From assembly GCA_013824245.1 (NCBI GenBank), contig PNNN01000049.1, positions 121,068 to 185,067 of the forward strand: 64,000 nucleotides of DNA, written 5' to 3'. Source of the DNA: Chlorobiaceae bacterium (GTDB lineage: Bacteria; Bacteroidota; Ignavibacteria; UBA10030; SZUA-254). Shown here one piece after another: positions 35,324 to 45,224 of this stretch (positions are counted from its first letter, which is position 1; every line of letters starts with the position of its first letter). The notes below the pieces were generated by a model, which searched no databases, was not told the origin of the DNA, and saw only the letters and a list, made by a program, of their open reading frames with translations. The position numbers and the translations under genes were made by a program.

Positions 35324-35941
35324 ATGAAATCACAAAGGTGTCAACCCATGGCCAGTCCGTCCCATGCTGACTATCTAAAACTTCTCGGTTTGATATCTGT
35401 AAGGATGTCCAACATTGAAACCCACATGAGGAACTTCATCAGTGAGATGATTAGCGACGACTATGAACTCAATGTTCGTATTATGGCAGGTAATTCTTTC
35501 ACCGATCTCTTGAGATTGTTGAAATCAGTATTTCCATACCGGGTGTCAGAAAAAAAAGTCTTGCAACAATTCGATGCACTTGCTATCGATCTCAGTAACC
35601 TCAATGACGAGAGAGCGAAGTACATACATTCTGATTGGACGCTGGGAGATGTTGACGGTATTGCAGTCGCAAAGCGGATGAAAGTCTCGAGACATAAAAG
35701 AGGGCTTCGAGTAGACCTGAAGCAGAATGAATTCGAGTTACTCCAAGACTTTCTTGATAAAGTAGAGGTCGTAATTGAGAAACTCACACAACTCAAAGTT
35801 GTGAGCATGCCCATCTACATCGCACATAGAGCCGAAACCGCTAAGAAGCCTTATATGGCATGGGACAAGGATGGGTTCCCAATACGAACTCCCATAAATA
35901 AAACTATCCCGAAGCGTCCCTCAGTTGTGGGGCATTCGTAA
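35324..35941 (+). CDS. Hypothetical helical protein with HEPN-like RxxxxH motif
   Basis: MSNIETHMRNFISEM...LNDERAKYIHSDWTLG. Confidence 0.6.
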   Translation: MKSQRCQPMASPSHADYLKLLGLISVRMSNIETHMRNFISEMISDDYELNVRIMAGNSFTDLLRLLKSVFPYRVSEKKVLQQFDALAIDLSNLNDERAKYIHSDWTLGDVDGIAVAKRMKVSRHKRGLRVDLKQNEFELLQDFLDKVEVVIEKLTQLKVVSMPIYIAHRAETAKKPYMAWDKDGFPIRTPINKTIPKRPSVVGHS

Positions 35942-36066
35942 TAAGCAGATTAAAAATTGAAAGTGAAGTGAATTAACTTGTTTCGTTTGGGACATTTTAA
36001 AAGTTATCAGTACCGCAACTTAGCGGCCATCTGTAAGGTCTCTTCCATGCGAAACTTAGAACAACA

Positions 36067-36597
36067 ATGGTAGACGAAGAAACAATAGATCTCGAGTTCT
36101 ATAAATGGATTTCCCGAAGTCATCTTCTGTATCTCAAACGCCTTAGACTCTTGGGCCATAAGATCGATAATAAGAGAATCGAGACGCTTGAAAAAGAAAT
36201 GTACTCAGAGCTGGATCAGCCTGAGAACCAAGGCGGAGGATTGCTTGGGCAAAGAGACGTAGATGAGTTGCAGTTATTGTTTTCAATTGCTGAAGAGCAA
36301 CCTGCTGTGCGTGCATCTATCAAGGTTAATCTTTGCCAATATGATCACACAGTACTCAGGATGCATCCTGATCACAACCACAAACGCCCGCACTTTCACA
36401 TAGAGTATAAGCAACAATACAAAGCATCTTATTCGATTGATCCATTGGAAAGATTAGCAGGTCATGTACCGGCTCAATACGAAAAGCCCATTCTGGATTG
36501 GGCTTCAACACGTTTGCGAGAATTGAAGCTCACTTGGGATAAATTAAAGTCGGGAGAAGATGTACGGGAATTGGTACTGATAGCGGAAGAGTTCTAA
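36067..36597 (+). CDS. DUF4160-domain protein
   Basis: HPDHNHKRPHFHIEYKQQYKASYSID...LAGHVPAQYEKPILDWA. Confidence 0.65.
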   Translation: MVDEETIDLEFYKWISRSHLLYLKRLRLLGHKIDNKRIETLEKEMYSELDQPENQGGGLLGQRDVDELQLLFSIAEEQPAVRASIKVNLCQYDHTVLRMHPDHNHKRPHFHIEYKQQYKASYSIDPLERLAGHVPAQYEKPILDWASTRLRELKLTWDKLKSGEDVRELVLIAEEF

Positions 36598-36660
36598 ACA
36601 GCAGCTCGTGCTGACCCCGCTTAAAAACGTAGCGGTGCAGGCGGTCTGAGTCCCTCGAAA
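36593..36660 (+). other. Degenerate attC-like element
   Basis: tctaaacAGCAGCTCgtGCTGACcccgcttaaaaacgtagcgg...; stop codon 36595-36597 within it. Confidence 0.4.
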
Positions 36661-36759
36661 AACACTCGGCATAAACTCAAGTACATTTGTCAATCCTACC
36701 CCAAATTTTGTTTTATGAGCGATTATGCGTAATTTAATACCGTAAATATCTCCAGTGAT

Positions 36760-37179
36760 GTGAAAATAAATCGAATAAATATTAATTCAATCAAGAAGAA
36801 ACTTATTCCTTTTTTCAAAAGTCAAGTAGATGTAAGATTGGCATTCCTGTTTGGCTCGGTAGCAGAAAAAAGAACTCACAGCCAGAGCGATATAGATATT
36901 GCTGTATATTATGTGGGAAAAGCAACGTTAAACCGGCACGTCCGGTTAATAAATGATGTCGGTTATTTGTTAGAGACGGATAACATAGATGTAGTAAATA
37001 TGAACACAGCTTCTACTTTTATTTTACACGATATTCTTTCTTTCGGGAATCTGCTTATTTGCAAAGATGATGATCTTTATAAAGGGCTTCGATTGAAAAC
37101 TCTTAGAGATTTTGATGATTTAACTCATATCATCAAGATACAAAGCCAGTATATTTTTAAAGGCGCAACAAATGGTTAA
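36760..37179 (+). CDS. MNT-type nucleotidyltransferase (MntA-like antitoxin)
   Basis: VRLAFLFGSVAEKRTHSQSDIDIAVYY: GSxA...DID nucleotidyltransferase motif. Confidence 0.85.
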   Translation: MKINRININSIKKKLIPFFKSQVDVRLAFLFGSVAEKRTHSQSDIDIAVYYVGKATLNRHVRLINDVGYLLETDNIDVVNMNTASTFILHDILSFGNLLICKDDDLYKGLRLKTLRDFDDLTHIIKIQSQYIFKGATNG

Positions 37180-37219
37180 ATCTGAGTTTATTATCACGAT
37201 GCTCAAACGCAAATATTGA
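37172..37219 (+). pseudogene. Truncated remnant at the expected position of a HepT toxin gene
   Basis: MVKSEFIITMLKRKY* overlapping the MNT stop codon; no longer ORF follows. Confidence 0.4.
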
Positions 37220-37228
37220 GAATATATA

Positions 37229-37510
37229 ATGTTTGGAAGAATCCTGAATCGGATGCGTGAAAAAGTCAGAACACGCCAATACATAATGACTTTACACGCT
37301 GAGGAAGAAATGAATAACGATGGTTTATCGATTTACGATGTTGAACACGTGATACTTACTGGAAAAATTGTCGAGAGACAAAAAGACCCGATCACTGCCG
37401 AATAGAAGTATCTGATACAAGGCAGTTCTCTGGCTGATGGCAGAGTAATTGTAGCTGCAAAATTGAGTCCAACAGGGAAATTGGTTATCTTAACTGTGTA
37501 CACTCGATAA
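37229..37510 (+). pseudogene. DUF4258-type toxin gene with in-frame TAG
   Basis: MFGRILNRMREKVRTRQYIMTLHAEEEMNNDGLSIYDVEHVILTGKIVERQKDPITAE*KYLIQGSSLADGRVIVAAKLSPTGKLVILTVYTR; stop at 37403-37405. Confidence 0.82.
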
Positions 37511-37522
37511 AAAGGAAAATAT

Positions 37523-37750
37523 ATGACATGTGATATTTGCAATAAAAAGGGTGCTCGGCTTCGGCACATAACCAAAAGTTATGGAAAAGGGTCAAGCTTA
37601 TTCATTATTGAAAATGTTCCGGTGATAAGTTGCCCCAATTGTGGTGAGAGTTATTTGACTGCCGAAACTCTTCATGAACTCGAAAGGATCAAACTGCACA
37701 GAAATAAGATTGCAAGAGAACGCGAAGTACCTGTAGCAATTTTTGCATAA
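37523..37750 (+). CDS. YgiT-type zinc finger protein (MqsA-like antitoxin)
   Basis: CDICNKKGARLRHITKSYGKGSSLFIIENVPVISCPNCGESYLTAETLHELE. Confidence 0.9.
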   Translation: MTCDICNKKGARLRHITKSYGKGSSLFIIENVPVISCPNCGESYLTAETLHELERIKLHRNKIAREREVPVAIFA

Positions 37751-37777
37751 CTAATATTTTAATTGAATAAAAATTAT

Positions 37778-38885
37778 ATGTTCGAAGACGTAAAAGATAA
37801 ATTAAAAGAACTTGAAAGTAAACTTACATCTCTCCGGGGGTATCTTTGACCTTGACACAAAAGAAAAGGAAATAGCCGACCTCGAAGCGAAAGCCCACAC
37901 CCCGAATTTCTGGAACGATAACATCGCTGCACAAAAAGTGATGCAGCAAATAGATAGGCGGAAGCAATGGGTGAATTCGTGGACTTCCATCCAACGCAAA
38001 CTTCAAGATGCACAAGCCCTTTTAGAATTGGCAGTAGAATCGTCAGATGACTCTTTTGGGACTGAATTGCAAACTGAGATTACCGATGTTGAAAAACTTC
38101 TTGACGATGTAGAATTCCGCAACATGCTTAGCGGCGATGATGATGAGAAAAATTGCATACTCACCGTTCATGCAGGCGCGGGTGGAACGGAAGCGCAGGA
38201 TTGGACTGAAATGTTAATGCGGATGTATCTCCGCTGGTGCGAGAAAAAGGGCTTTAAAACTTTTTTACTCGATGAGCTTGCGGGCGACGGAGCCGGATTG
38301 AAAAGTGCAACTATCGAAGTGCAGGGACAATTTGCTTATGGATATTTGAAAGCAGAAAGCGGCGTCCATCGCTTAGTTCGTATTTCACCGTTCGATTCAA
38401 ATGCGCGCCGACATACTTCATTTTCTTCAGTCTTCGTCTATCCGGAAATTGAAGATGATGTTGAAATTGAGATCAATCCCGCCGACCTTGATATCGGTAC
38501 ATATCGTGCGGGTGGTAAAGGCGGACAAAACGTAAATAAAGTTGAAACCGCTGTTCGGATCAAGCATATTCCTAGTGGCGTGGTGGTTGCATGTCAGCAA
38601 GAACGTTCACAATTTCAGAACAAAGAACGCGCGCTGAAGATGTTGAAATCACGGCTTTATCAATTGCGTAAGGAAGAGGAAGAAGCGCGGCTTGCAACTA
38701 TCGAAAGTACGAAAAAGAAAATCGAGTGGGGAAGTCAGATTCGCTCATATGTTTTTCATCCTTACAATATGGTGAAAGATCACCGCACAGATGTGGAGAC
38801 GAGTAACACTCAAGGTGTGATGGATGGAGACCTTGATGCATTCATTAAAGGATTTTTGATGGAATATGGAAAGCAAACCCACTAA
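37778..38885 (+). CDS. prfB: Peptide chain release factor 2 with programmed +1 frameshift, join(37778..37846,37848..38885)
   Basis: [23 protein letters not shown] then UGA; shift to [17 protein letters not shown]...; GGQ motif [17 protein letters not shown]. Confidence 0.97.
37836..37850 (+). promoter_or_regulatory. prfB programmed +1 frameshift site
   Basis: GGGGGTATCTTTGAC: SD-like GGGGG, slippery CTT, in-frame TGA C. Confidence 0.96.
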
Positions 38886-38886
38886 A

Positions 38887-38953
38887 AAAAGATTTCGGAT
38901 TTCGGATTTCGCCCGCCTGCCAAAGCGTAGCGGCAGGCAGGGATTTCGGATTT
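38887..38953. repeat. GATTTCGG repeat with embedded hairpin
   Basis: gatttcggatttcggatttcgcccgcctgccaaagcgtagcggcaggcagggatttcggattt. Confidence 0.6.
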
Positions 38954-38969
38954 ATGAGGTTCTTCTGTT

Positions 38970-40181
38970 TTGAGTCCCGCCTGGTTCATAGCAAAGCGTT
39001 ATATTCAGGCTCATCGCAAGAGCGGGTTTCTTTCTTTTATTACCTCCATTGCGATAATAGGAGTAATGCTCGGAACGGCGGCTCTGATCATCACTCTGAC
39101 CGTTCTTGATGGTTTCGAAAGAGAAATCAAAGAAAAGGTTATTGCATTTACCTCTCATATCGAAGTCCGTGGTTACCAAAATCTTCCTCTTACAAATTAT
39201 AAAGAATCGATTCAAAAAGTAAAAAAGCAAATTGCGGGTGTAAGTGAAATCACTCCGTTTGCGGCGCGTGAAGGAATGATTCGATCTTCAGAATCAATCG
39301 ATGGAATATTTTTAAAAGGTATTGATCCTGCATCGCAGGTATTAACTTCACACCAGCATATTATTTCAGGAAGATATATTAACGCCGACAAGCAAGATAA
39401 ACCACAAATCGTGATAGGAAAGAAACTCGCGAATAGATTGAATGTAAATATTGGTGATAAGCTTGTGGTCTTCGCGCTACCTCAGTCGAAAGGTTTACAA
39501 CCGCGGGCAAAACAATTCGAGTTAGTTGGAATTTATGAATCGGGTATGGCTGAATTCGATGATATCAACGCTTACACCGATTTATCAGACGCCCAGCAAT
39601 TATTTCAGATGGGAGAAAATGTTTCCGGATTCGATATTATAGTACATGATATTACAAAAGTTGACGAGGTGGCGGAGCAGGTGCAATCATTGCTTGCTTA
39701 TCCGCATTACGCGCGGACGGTTTTTCAGCTTTATCGAAATCTGTTTTCTTGGGTTGAACTTCAGAAAAAAATGTCGCCAATTCTACTGAGCTTGATAATA
39801 ATGGTTGCCACCGTGAATATCATCGGTACTCTGCTCATGTTCGTTCTCGAAAAAACTCACGCTATCGGTATCTTGAAATCACTTGGCGCAGGTCCGAAAT
39901 TGGTAAAGAGGATATTCCGTTTACAGGGCTTACTGATATCTATCGTTGGAATTTCGTTCGGTAATCTGCTCGCGTACATTTTATGCTGGATTCAACTAGA
40001 ATTTAAAATATTATCTCTGCCATCCGACATATATTATATGGATACGGTACCGATGATGTTGCACTGGGAAAATTTTATTTTAGTCTCACTCGTTGCATTG
40101 CTGCTTTGCATGTTAACAACAATTTTACCGTCGCGCTCGGCATCAAAACTCGATCCGGTAACAGCGTTAAGGTTCGGATGA
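38970..40181 (+). CDS. LolC/E-family lipoprotein-releasing ABC transporter permease (TTG start)
   Basis: FIAKRYIQAHRKSGFLSFITSIAIIGVMLGTAALIITLTVLDGFEREI. Confidence 0.92.
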   Translation: MSPAWFIAKRYIQAHRKSGFLSFITSIAIIGVMLGTAALIITLTVLDGFEREIKEKVIAFTSHIEVRGYQNLPLTNYKESIQKVKKQIAGVSEITPFAAREGMIRSSESIDGIFLKGIDPASQVLTSHQHIISGRYINADKQDKPQIVIGKKLANRLNVNIGDKLVVFALPQSKGLQPRAKQFELVGIYESGMAEFDDINAYTDLSDAQQLFQMGENVSGFDIIVHDITKVDEVAEQVQSLLAYPHYARTVFQLYRNLFSWVELQKKMSPILLSLIIMVATVNIIGTLLMFVLEKTHAIGILKSLGAGPKLVKRIFRLQGLLISIVGISFGNLLAYILCWIQLEFKILSLPSDIYYMDTVPMMLHWENFILVSLVALLLCMLTTILPSRSASKLDPVTALRFG

Positions 40182-41416
40182 TGTTGAATCGTGTTGAGAT
40201 ATTGATTGCTCTCCGTTATCTTCGTTCAAAACGAAAAATTCGTTTTATTAACATTATCGGATATATCTCGATTGTTGGAATTACCGTGGGTGTCGCGGCA
40301 TTATTGATTGCGCTTTCAGTTTTCAATGGATTTAGTGGTGTTGTAACTTCGGTTCTGGTAGGTTTCGATCCGCACATCCGAATTGAAAAACGGGGCAACA
40401 TCTCTTCAGGCGAGTATGAAAAAATTCAATCCCTTATAAAGGATAATCCTGATGTGCTTGCCTATTCTCCGTTTGTTTCCGGCAAGGCAATGCTAACAAC
40501 TGAATCATTCAACAAAGTCGTTTTTATCCGCGGTGTTGATGAGAATGGAATCGGCAGTGTAACAGGATTGAAGAATAAAATTGTTCTTGGTAATTTGAAT
40601 TTTGAAGAAAAAGATGGTTCTCCCGGTATGATAATCGGCTTAACGCTTGCAGATCGTCTTGCATCGATTCTCGGTAATGAAATTGTGGTTTACAGTCCGA
40701 ACAGCGTTCAAACAGCGCTCACCGGTATTAATATGCCCGAAGGATCAAAATTTCATTTAGCGGGAATATATGAATCTAACAACCGAGAGTACGACGCAAG
40801 CTATGCTTACATATCTTTAGCGGAAGCACAAACGATGTTTGGTTTGATTGATAAGTTTAACGGTGTAGAAATTCGTCTGCATGATTTCAACAAAGCCGAT
40901 CATGTTAAAAATATTTTGATAAACGATCTCTCAAATGAATACTCGGTTTCAACATGGTATGATTTGCACAAAAATTTATATTCGGTTATGCAAATTGAGC
41001 GATGGGCGGCTTACATTCTTTTAAGCATAATCATTCTTGTGGCAACTTTCAATATGCTTGGCTCGCTAACGATGGGTGTTCTTGAAAAGCAACGAGATAT
41101 AAGCGTACTTAAAGCGATGGGAATGAATTCGAAAAATCTAATACGTTTATTTATGTTTGAAGGATTAGTGATAGGTGTTATCGGAACACTGCTTGGCATT
41201 ATAATCGGGCTTGTTGTTCTTTACTTGCAGGTTCACTATCAAATATTTCCGCTCGATACATCTGTCTACATTATCCCTGCCATACCGGTTGATATCCAAT
41301 GGACCGATTTCGTTTCTATAACCGTCGCATCTTTGGGACTATCGTTTTTGGCATCATACTATCCGGCACGCAGGGCGGCGGCAACTTTACCTTCGGAAGG
41401 ATTAAGATGGGAATGA
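40178..41416 (+). CDS. LolC/E-family ABC transporter permease (second copy)
   Basis: IALRYLRSKRKIRFINIIGYISIVGITVGVAALLIALSVFNGFSG; ATGA overlap with the previous gene. Confidence 0.92.
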   Translation: MMLNRVEILIALRYLRSKRKIRFINIIGYISIVGITVGVAALLIALSVFNGFSGVVTSVLVGFDPHIRIEKRGNISSGEYEKIQSLIKDNPDVLAYSPFVSGKAMLTTESFNKVVFIRGVDENGIGSVTGLKNKIVLGNLNFEEKDGSPGMIIGLTLADRLASILGNEIVVYSPNSVQTALTGINMPEGSKFHLAGIYESNNREYDASYAYISLAEAQTMFGLIDKFNGVEIRLHDFNKADHVKNILINDLSNEYSVSTWYDLHKNLYSVMQIERWAAYILLSIIILVATFNMLGSLTMGVLEKQRDISVLKAMGMNSKNLIRLFMFEGLVIGVIGTLLGIIIGLVVLYLQVHYQIFPLDTSVYIIPAIPVDIQWTDFVSITVASLGLSFLASYYPARRAAATLPSEGLRWE

Positions 41417-42102
41417 ATAAAATAATATTGAACTGTAAAGAAATCTATAAAAGTTATTACATCGATGAGAAGGAATCATCCCGATTGGAAGTTCTTAAAG
41501 GAATAGACTTCGAAATATCCGAAGAAGAAATTGTAACAATTGTTGGTGCATCCGGTTCGGGGAAAAGTACTTTGCTTCATATACTTGGCGGATTGGATAA
41601 TCCGACAAGTGGTAAAGTGTTTTGGCATGATAAAGATATTTCATTGTTTAACGACGAAACGGTTGCTAAACGCCGTTCTGAAAATATCGGATTCATTTTT
41701 CAATTCCATCATCTACTGCCGGAATTTACATCAATTGAAAATGTGATGATACCATTGATGATTGCAGGTGTGAATAAAACAGACGCTAGAACTAGAGCTG
41801 TCGAGTTGTTGAGTAAAGTCGGAATGTTGCCGAGGGAAGAGCATAAACCGACTGAATTATCGGGAGGCGAACAGCAAAGAGTGGCAGTTGCACGGGCGCT
41901 TGCCAACCAACCAAAGCTTGTTCTGGCTGACGAACCCACGGGGAATCTCGATTCGGCAAGCGGTGAGCAACTTCACGAGTTATTATTAGAATTGAACAAG
42001 ACGGAGAAACAATCGTTTGTAATCGTAACGCATAATGACCGATTTGCGAAGCGGTCTGACCGTAATTTCGTAATGACTGATGGCAAGCTTTTACAAATTT
42101 GA
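41407..42102 (+). CDS. lolD: LolD-type ABC transporter ATP-binding protein
   Basis: [56 protein letters not shown]. Confidence 0.93.
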   Translation: MGMNKIILNCKEIYKSYYIDEKESSRLEVLKGIDFEISEEEIVTIVGASGSGKSTLLHILGGLDNPTSGKVFWHDKDISLFNDETVAKRRSENIGFIFQFHHLLPEFTSIENVMIPLMIAGVNKTDARTRAVELLSKVGMLPREEHKPTELSGGEQQRVAVARALANQPKLVLADEPTGNLDSASGEQLHELLLELNKTEKQSFVIVTHNDRFAKRSDRNFVMTDGKLLQI

Positions 42103-42156
42103 GTAATTGATACTTTTTTCTTACATTACTTTCGAACTTTTTAGGAAATAGGCAGT

Positions 42157-42432
42157 ATGGCAAAAATCGAAAAATCGAAATTATCAAAAAAAATGAAGCA
42201 TGACGAAATACTTCCTTTAGAAAGGGAGAATTATATCATCTTGGGAATCGGATTGCTCGTTATAATCCTCGGATATATTGCTCTTTCCGGAAATCAGGTG
42301 GAAGGATTTTCGCAGTTGACACTTGCACCGATATTGTTAGTTCTTGGATACTGTGTTATAATTCCGGTTGGAATAATGTACAGAAAAAAAGAAAAGAAAT
42401 CTGGATTGCATGCAGAACAAGTTCAGCAGTAA
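42157..42432 (+). CDS. Small membrane protein (DUF3098-like)
   Basis: PLERENYIILGIGLLVIILGYIALSG...LAPILLVLGYCVIIPVGIMYRKK. Confidence 0.7.
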   Translation: MAKIEKSKLSKKMKHDEILPLERENYIILGIGLLVIILGYIALSGNQVEGFSQLTLAPILLVLGYCVIIPVGIMYRKKEKKSGLHAEQVQQ

Positions 42433-42451
42433 AATTAAAGATGATTTTTAT

Positions 42452-42491
42452 AAAGGTATTTTGCTAATCTAACCGCAAGATACCTTTTTAT
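42452..42491. terminator. Bidirectional-looking hairpin between convergent genes
   Basis: aaaggtat...ataccttttta. Confidence 0.6.
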
Positions 42492-42493
42492 TT

Positions 42494-42865
42494 TTAATGG
42501 GAGCCGAGTGTTTTAATTACTACATGCAACAATTCTTCTGGGTCGTATGGTTTTGATATATAATCTTTTGCTCCTAACTTAACGCATTCGAGGGCTGTGG
42601 GAACATCGTTTACCGCGGTGAGCATTATGATGTGCGGAAGACGGTTAGTTTTTTTCAATTCTCTCAGAACAGTTATACCATCCATACGAGGCATTTTCAT
42701 ATCTAACAGGACAATATCATAATGAATGTTTTTTAACTTATCTAACGCGATAATCCCATCCTCAGCCGTGTCGACATCAAAATCTTCGTTCATAAATTGA
42801 TCTTTGAGATTGTTGCGTAACTCGGTGTTATCATCGACGCATAACATTTTCATGTGGGGTGCCAT
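42494..42865 (-). CDS. Receiver-only response regulator
   Basis: MLCVDDNTELRNNLKDQF...DIVLLDMKMPRMDGITVL...AKDYISKPYD. Confidence 0.9.
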   Translation of the reverse strand: MAPHMKMLCVDDNTELRNNLKDQFMNEDFDVDTAEDGIIALDKLKNIHYDIVLLDMKMPRMDGITVLRELKKTNRLPHIIMLTAVNDVPTALECVKLGAKDYISKPYDPEELLHVVIKTLGSH

Positions 42866-43030
42866 TACTATTCCTTTAACGGTTTGAGTGCAGGATTATA
42901 TAAAATTTACAAAAGAGTGAGGGTAATGTCAATATATTTTTATGATTTTATTTAAAAAAATATGGAATAAACTTGATTTTTGAATTTGCATTGGCTATAT
43001 TGGCACAATCAGTTTAAGGGAATTATTACG

Positions 43031-43423
43031 ATGGCGGTTCAAGTAGATAAATCTCGTAAAATATTGTTAGTTGATGATGAAGTCGGATTTGCCGAGTTAT
43101 TGTGCGATCTTCTATCCATGGATAATTACAACGTTGAGGTTGCGAACGACGGAATCGAGGGTTTAGAAAAAGTTGCAACTTTCAAACCCGACGTTATCAT
43201 CTCTGATGTTGTTATGCCGCGAATGAGCGGTTTCGAGATGTTCAAGAAAGTTAAATCAACACCTGAAACGGCGAATATTCCGTTTTTATTTATTACCGGC
43301 TTCCAGGATGACCGAGTGCTCTCCGAAGCTCGTAAAATAGGTGTCTTCGGGATACTTAAAAAACCGATAGATGTCGAGCAAATAGAACTTCGGCTCGAAG
43401 ATCTCCTATCAAAAAGGTTATGA
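43031..43423 (+). CDS. Receiver-only response regulator
   Basis: ILLVDDEVGFAELLCDLL...DVIISDVVMPRMSGFEMF...GILKKPID (track ORF starts at 42980). Confidence 0.9.
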   Translation: MAVQVDKSRKILLVDDEVGFAELLCDLLSMDNYNVEVANDGIEGLEKVATFKPDVIISDVVMPRMSGFEMFKKVKSTPETANIPFLFITGFQDDRVLSEARKIGVFGILKKPIDVEQIELRLEDLLSKRL

Positions 43424-45133
43424 CCGATAAATCAGCAATTGAATCTCTTCGGGTAATAATTCTGAAACTGTACGAATAACATCTCCACGCAACGCTTTAT
43501 CCACTAAACTTCGTTGTGTGGCACCTAATATCAATCGATCTACGGCAAGCGTTGCGGCGTGTTCGGCGATTGTGTATCCGACTTCATTCGATAAAACACT
43601 TATCACTTTAAACGGAATTCCATATTCGTTGCAAATTTCTCCCATCCAATCGTTATTCACAAAATTTTCTGCTGCAATATGTTCTGGTAAAGAACCTGTA
43701 ACGGCGATTTCTTTGATATTTAATATGAAAAGAAACGCTTTCTTCAGTTTTGCATCTTCGCATGCTTGACGTAATAATTTTTGTCCGCCGCCTCTTACAG
43801 CAACGAGCATACGCGAGGTGAATGAGATTATTTCCGGTTGCGGTATAGTGCTGATGGGTGAAACAGCAACAGGTATAGATGGCGCAGTAACTACTTTTCT
43901 TCGGCGCGCGATTTCGCGAGCGCCAAGCCCGATGAATAGTACGCTTAAGGCAAAGAGCACCGCCTTGGATTTTTCTACTACAATCGTAGCTTCGACTAGA
44001 AATAATGTGATAGTAGAAAGAATCATGAAGACTCGCGTCCATACAGGTAATTTTATCGATCGATCGGTTCCGGTCGATCCTACATTAATCATTATAGCAG
44101 CGACCACTCCGATTGCATAAAGAGATGCGAGAGTGATGACATCGTGAACAAGTATCAATACAATTATTGGCAACAATGTTGAGATGATTAGTGGGTAAAT
44201 TGGTACGCCGTATTTATTCAATTTTCTCAATCCAACTGGCAGCTCACCATCCACCGACATTAAAAATTGAATAGACGTAAGAGCGTTAATCGCTGTATTA
44301 CCGGCAGATATTAACAGAAATCCTAATACAAATCCGATGATCGGTCCGAACCAATTTCCTACATAAACCGTCCCAAGATATCGAATCATCTCTTCTTTAT
44401 GTTCAGTACGGTTTAGCTCGGGAACGGCATTCATTGCCAATCCTAAAACAATTGTTACAACAGATATTTTTAAAAGAACTGTGAGAATCGCTCTTCGAGA
44501 GCTGCGCGCTGGGTCTTTCATCACTCCGGTCATATTGGAGATTGATTCGATACCGGATATCGATAAAATTATCGCTACAAAGAAAGACCAATTAGTCATG
44601 AAACCATTCGGATCGGGAGAGAGGGAGATGTTTTGTACAGCCGTGGGAAACGCATATGCAACAAGTAGTGCTAAAGCCGCGAGTGTGGCTGTTGATATTA
44701 TTATTGCAAAACTGCCGGCATGTCTTGGCCCGAACCAATTTAGAGTTCCTATCCCAAAAAGAATTCCAATTGCCCATATCTCGGGTCTGCCGAATGCGAA
44801 ATAATGACAACCTTCGAGAACGGAAAGTGAAGCGGTTACAACATAATCGGCGCTTAACATCAACGCACCGATTACTGCAAGTGAGCGGGAGCGATGGCTG
44901 ACTGAGGAATATACTCCGCCTCCGGAAGGATACAGGCGGCAGATAGTTACGTAATTCAACGCGACCATTATAGTGAACGCGAGCATCATCAAAAGATGCC
45001 AGCCGCTATAGTAACCGGCATGGAAAAAGGCAATGCCTAAAACATAGGCAATGCTCGTTCCCCAATCACCATCAAGAATTGCAGCGCTACGGAGCCACCC
45101 TAAAACTCGTGGGCGGCTGGTGGAAAGTTCCAT
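43418..45133 (-). CDS. APC-family amino acid permease with C-terminal UspA-like domain
   Basis: About 12 TM segments N-terminally; C-terminal RMLVAVRGGGQKLLRQACEDAKLKKAFLFILNI...LILGATQRSLVDKALRGDVIRTVSE. Confidence 0.85.
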   Translation of the reverse strand: MELSTSRPRVLGWLRSAAILDGDWGTSIAYVLGIAFFHAGYYSGWHLLMMLAFTIMVALNYVTICRLYPSGGGVYSSVSHRSRSLAVIGALMLSADYVVTASLSVLEGCHYFAFGRPEIWAIGILFGIGTLNWFGPRHAGSFAIIISTATLAALALLVAYAFPTAVQNISLSPDPNGFMTNWSFFVAIILSISGIESISNMTGVMKDPARSSRRAILTVLLKISVVTIVLGLAMNAVPELNRTEHKEEMIRYLGTVYVGNWFGPIIGFVLGFLLISAGNTAINALTSIQFLMSVDGELPVGLRKLNKYGVPIYPLIISTLLPIIVLILVHDVITLASLYAIGVVAAIMINVGSTGTDRSIKLPVWTRVFMILSTITLFLVEATIVVEKSKAVLFALSVLFIGLGAREIARRRKVVTAPSIPVAVSPISTIPQPEIISFTSRMLVAVRGGGQKLLRQACEDAKLKKAFLFILNIKEIAVTGSLPEHIAAENFVNNDWMGEICNEYGIPFKVISVLSNEVGYTIAEHAATLAVDRLILGATQRSLVDKALRGDVIRTVSELLPEEIQLLIYRS

Positions 45134-45224
45134 ATATCAGCAGTTTTTAGATATTTTAATCATATAAAGCAGGCAAAGTATAAGAAGAATATTTTGAATA
45201 ATCAAACATCAACAAATTTTTGCC

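Noticed and set aside
43653-44042. 129-aa minus-strand ORF
   Set aside because: Overlaps the permease/UspA gene in another frame with low-plausibility composition.
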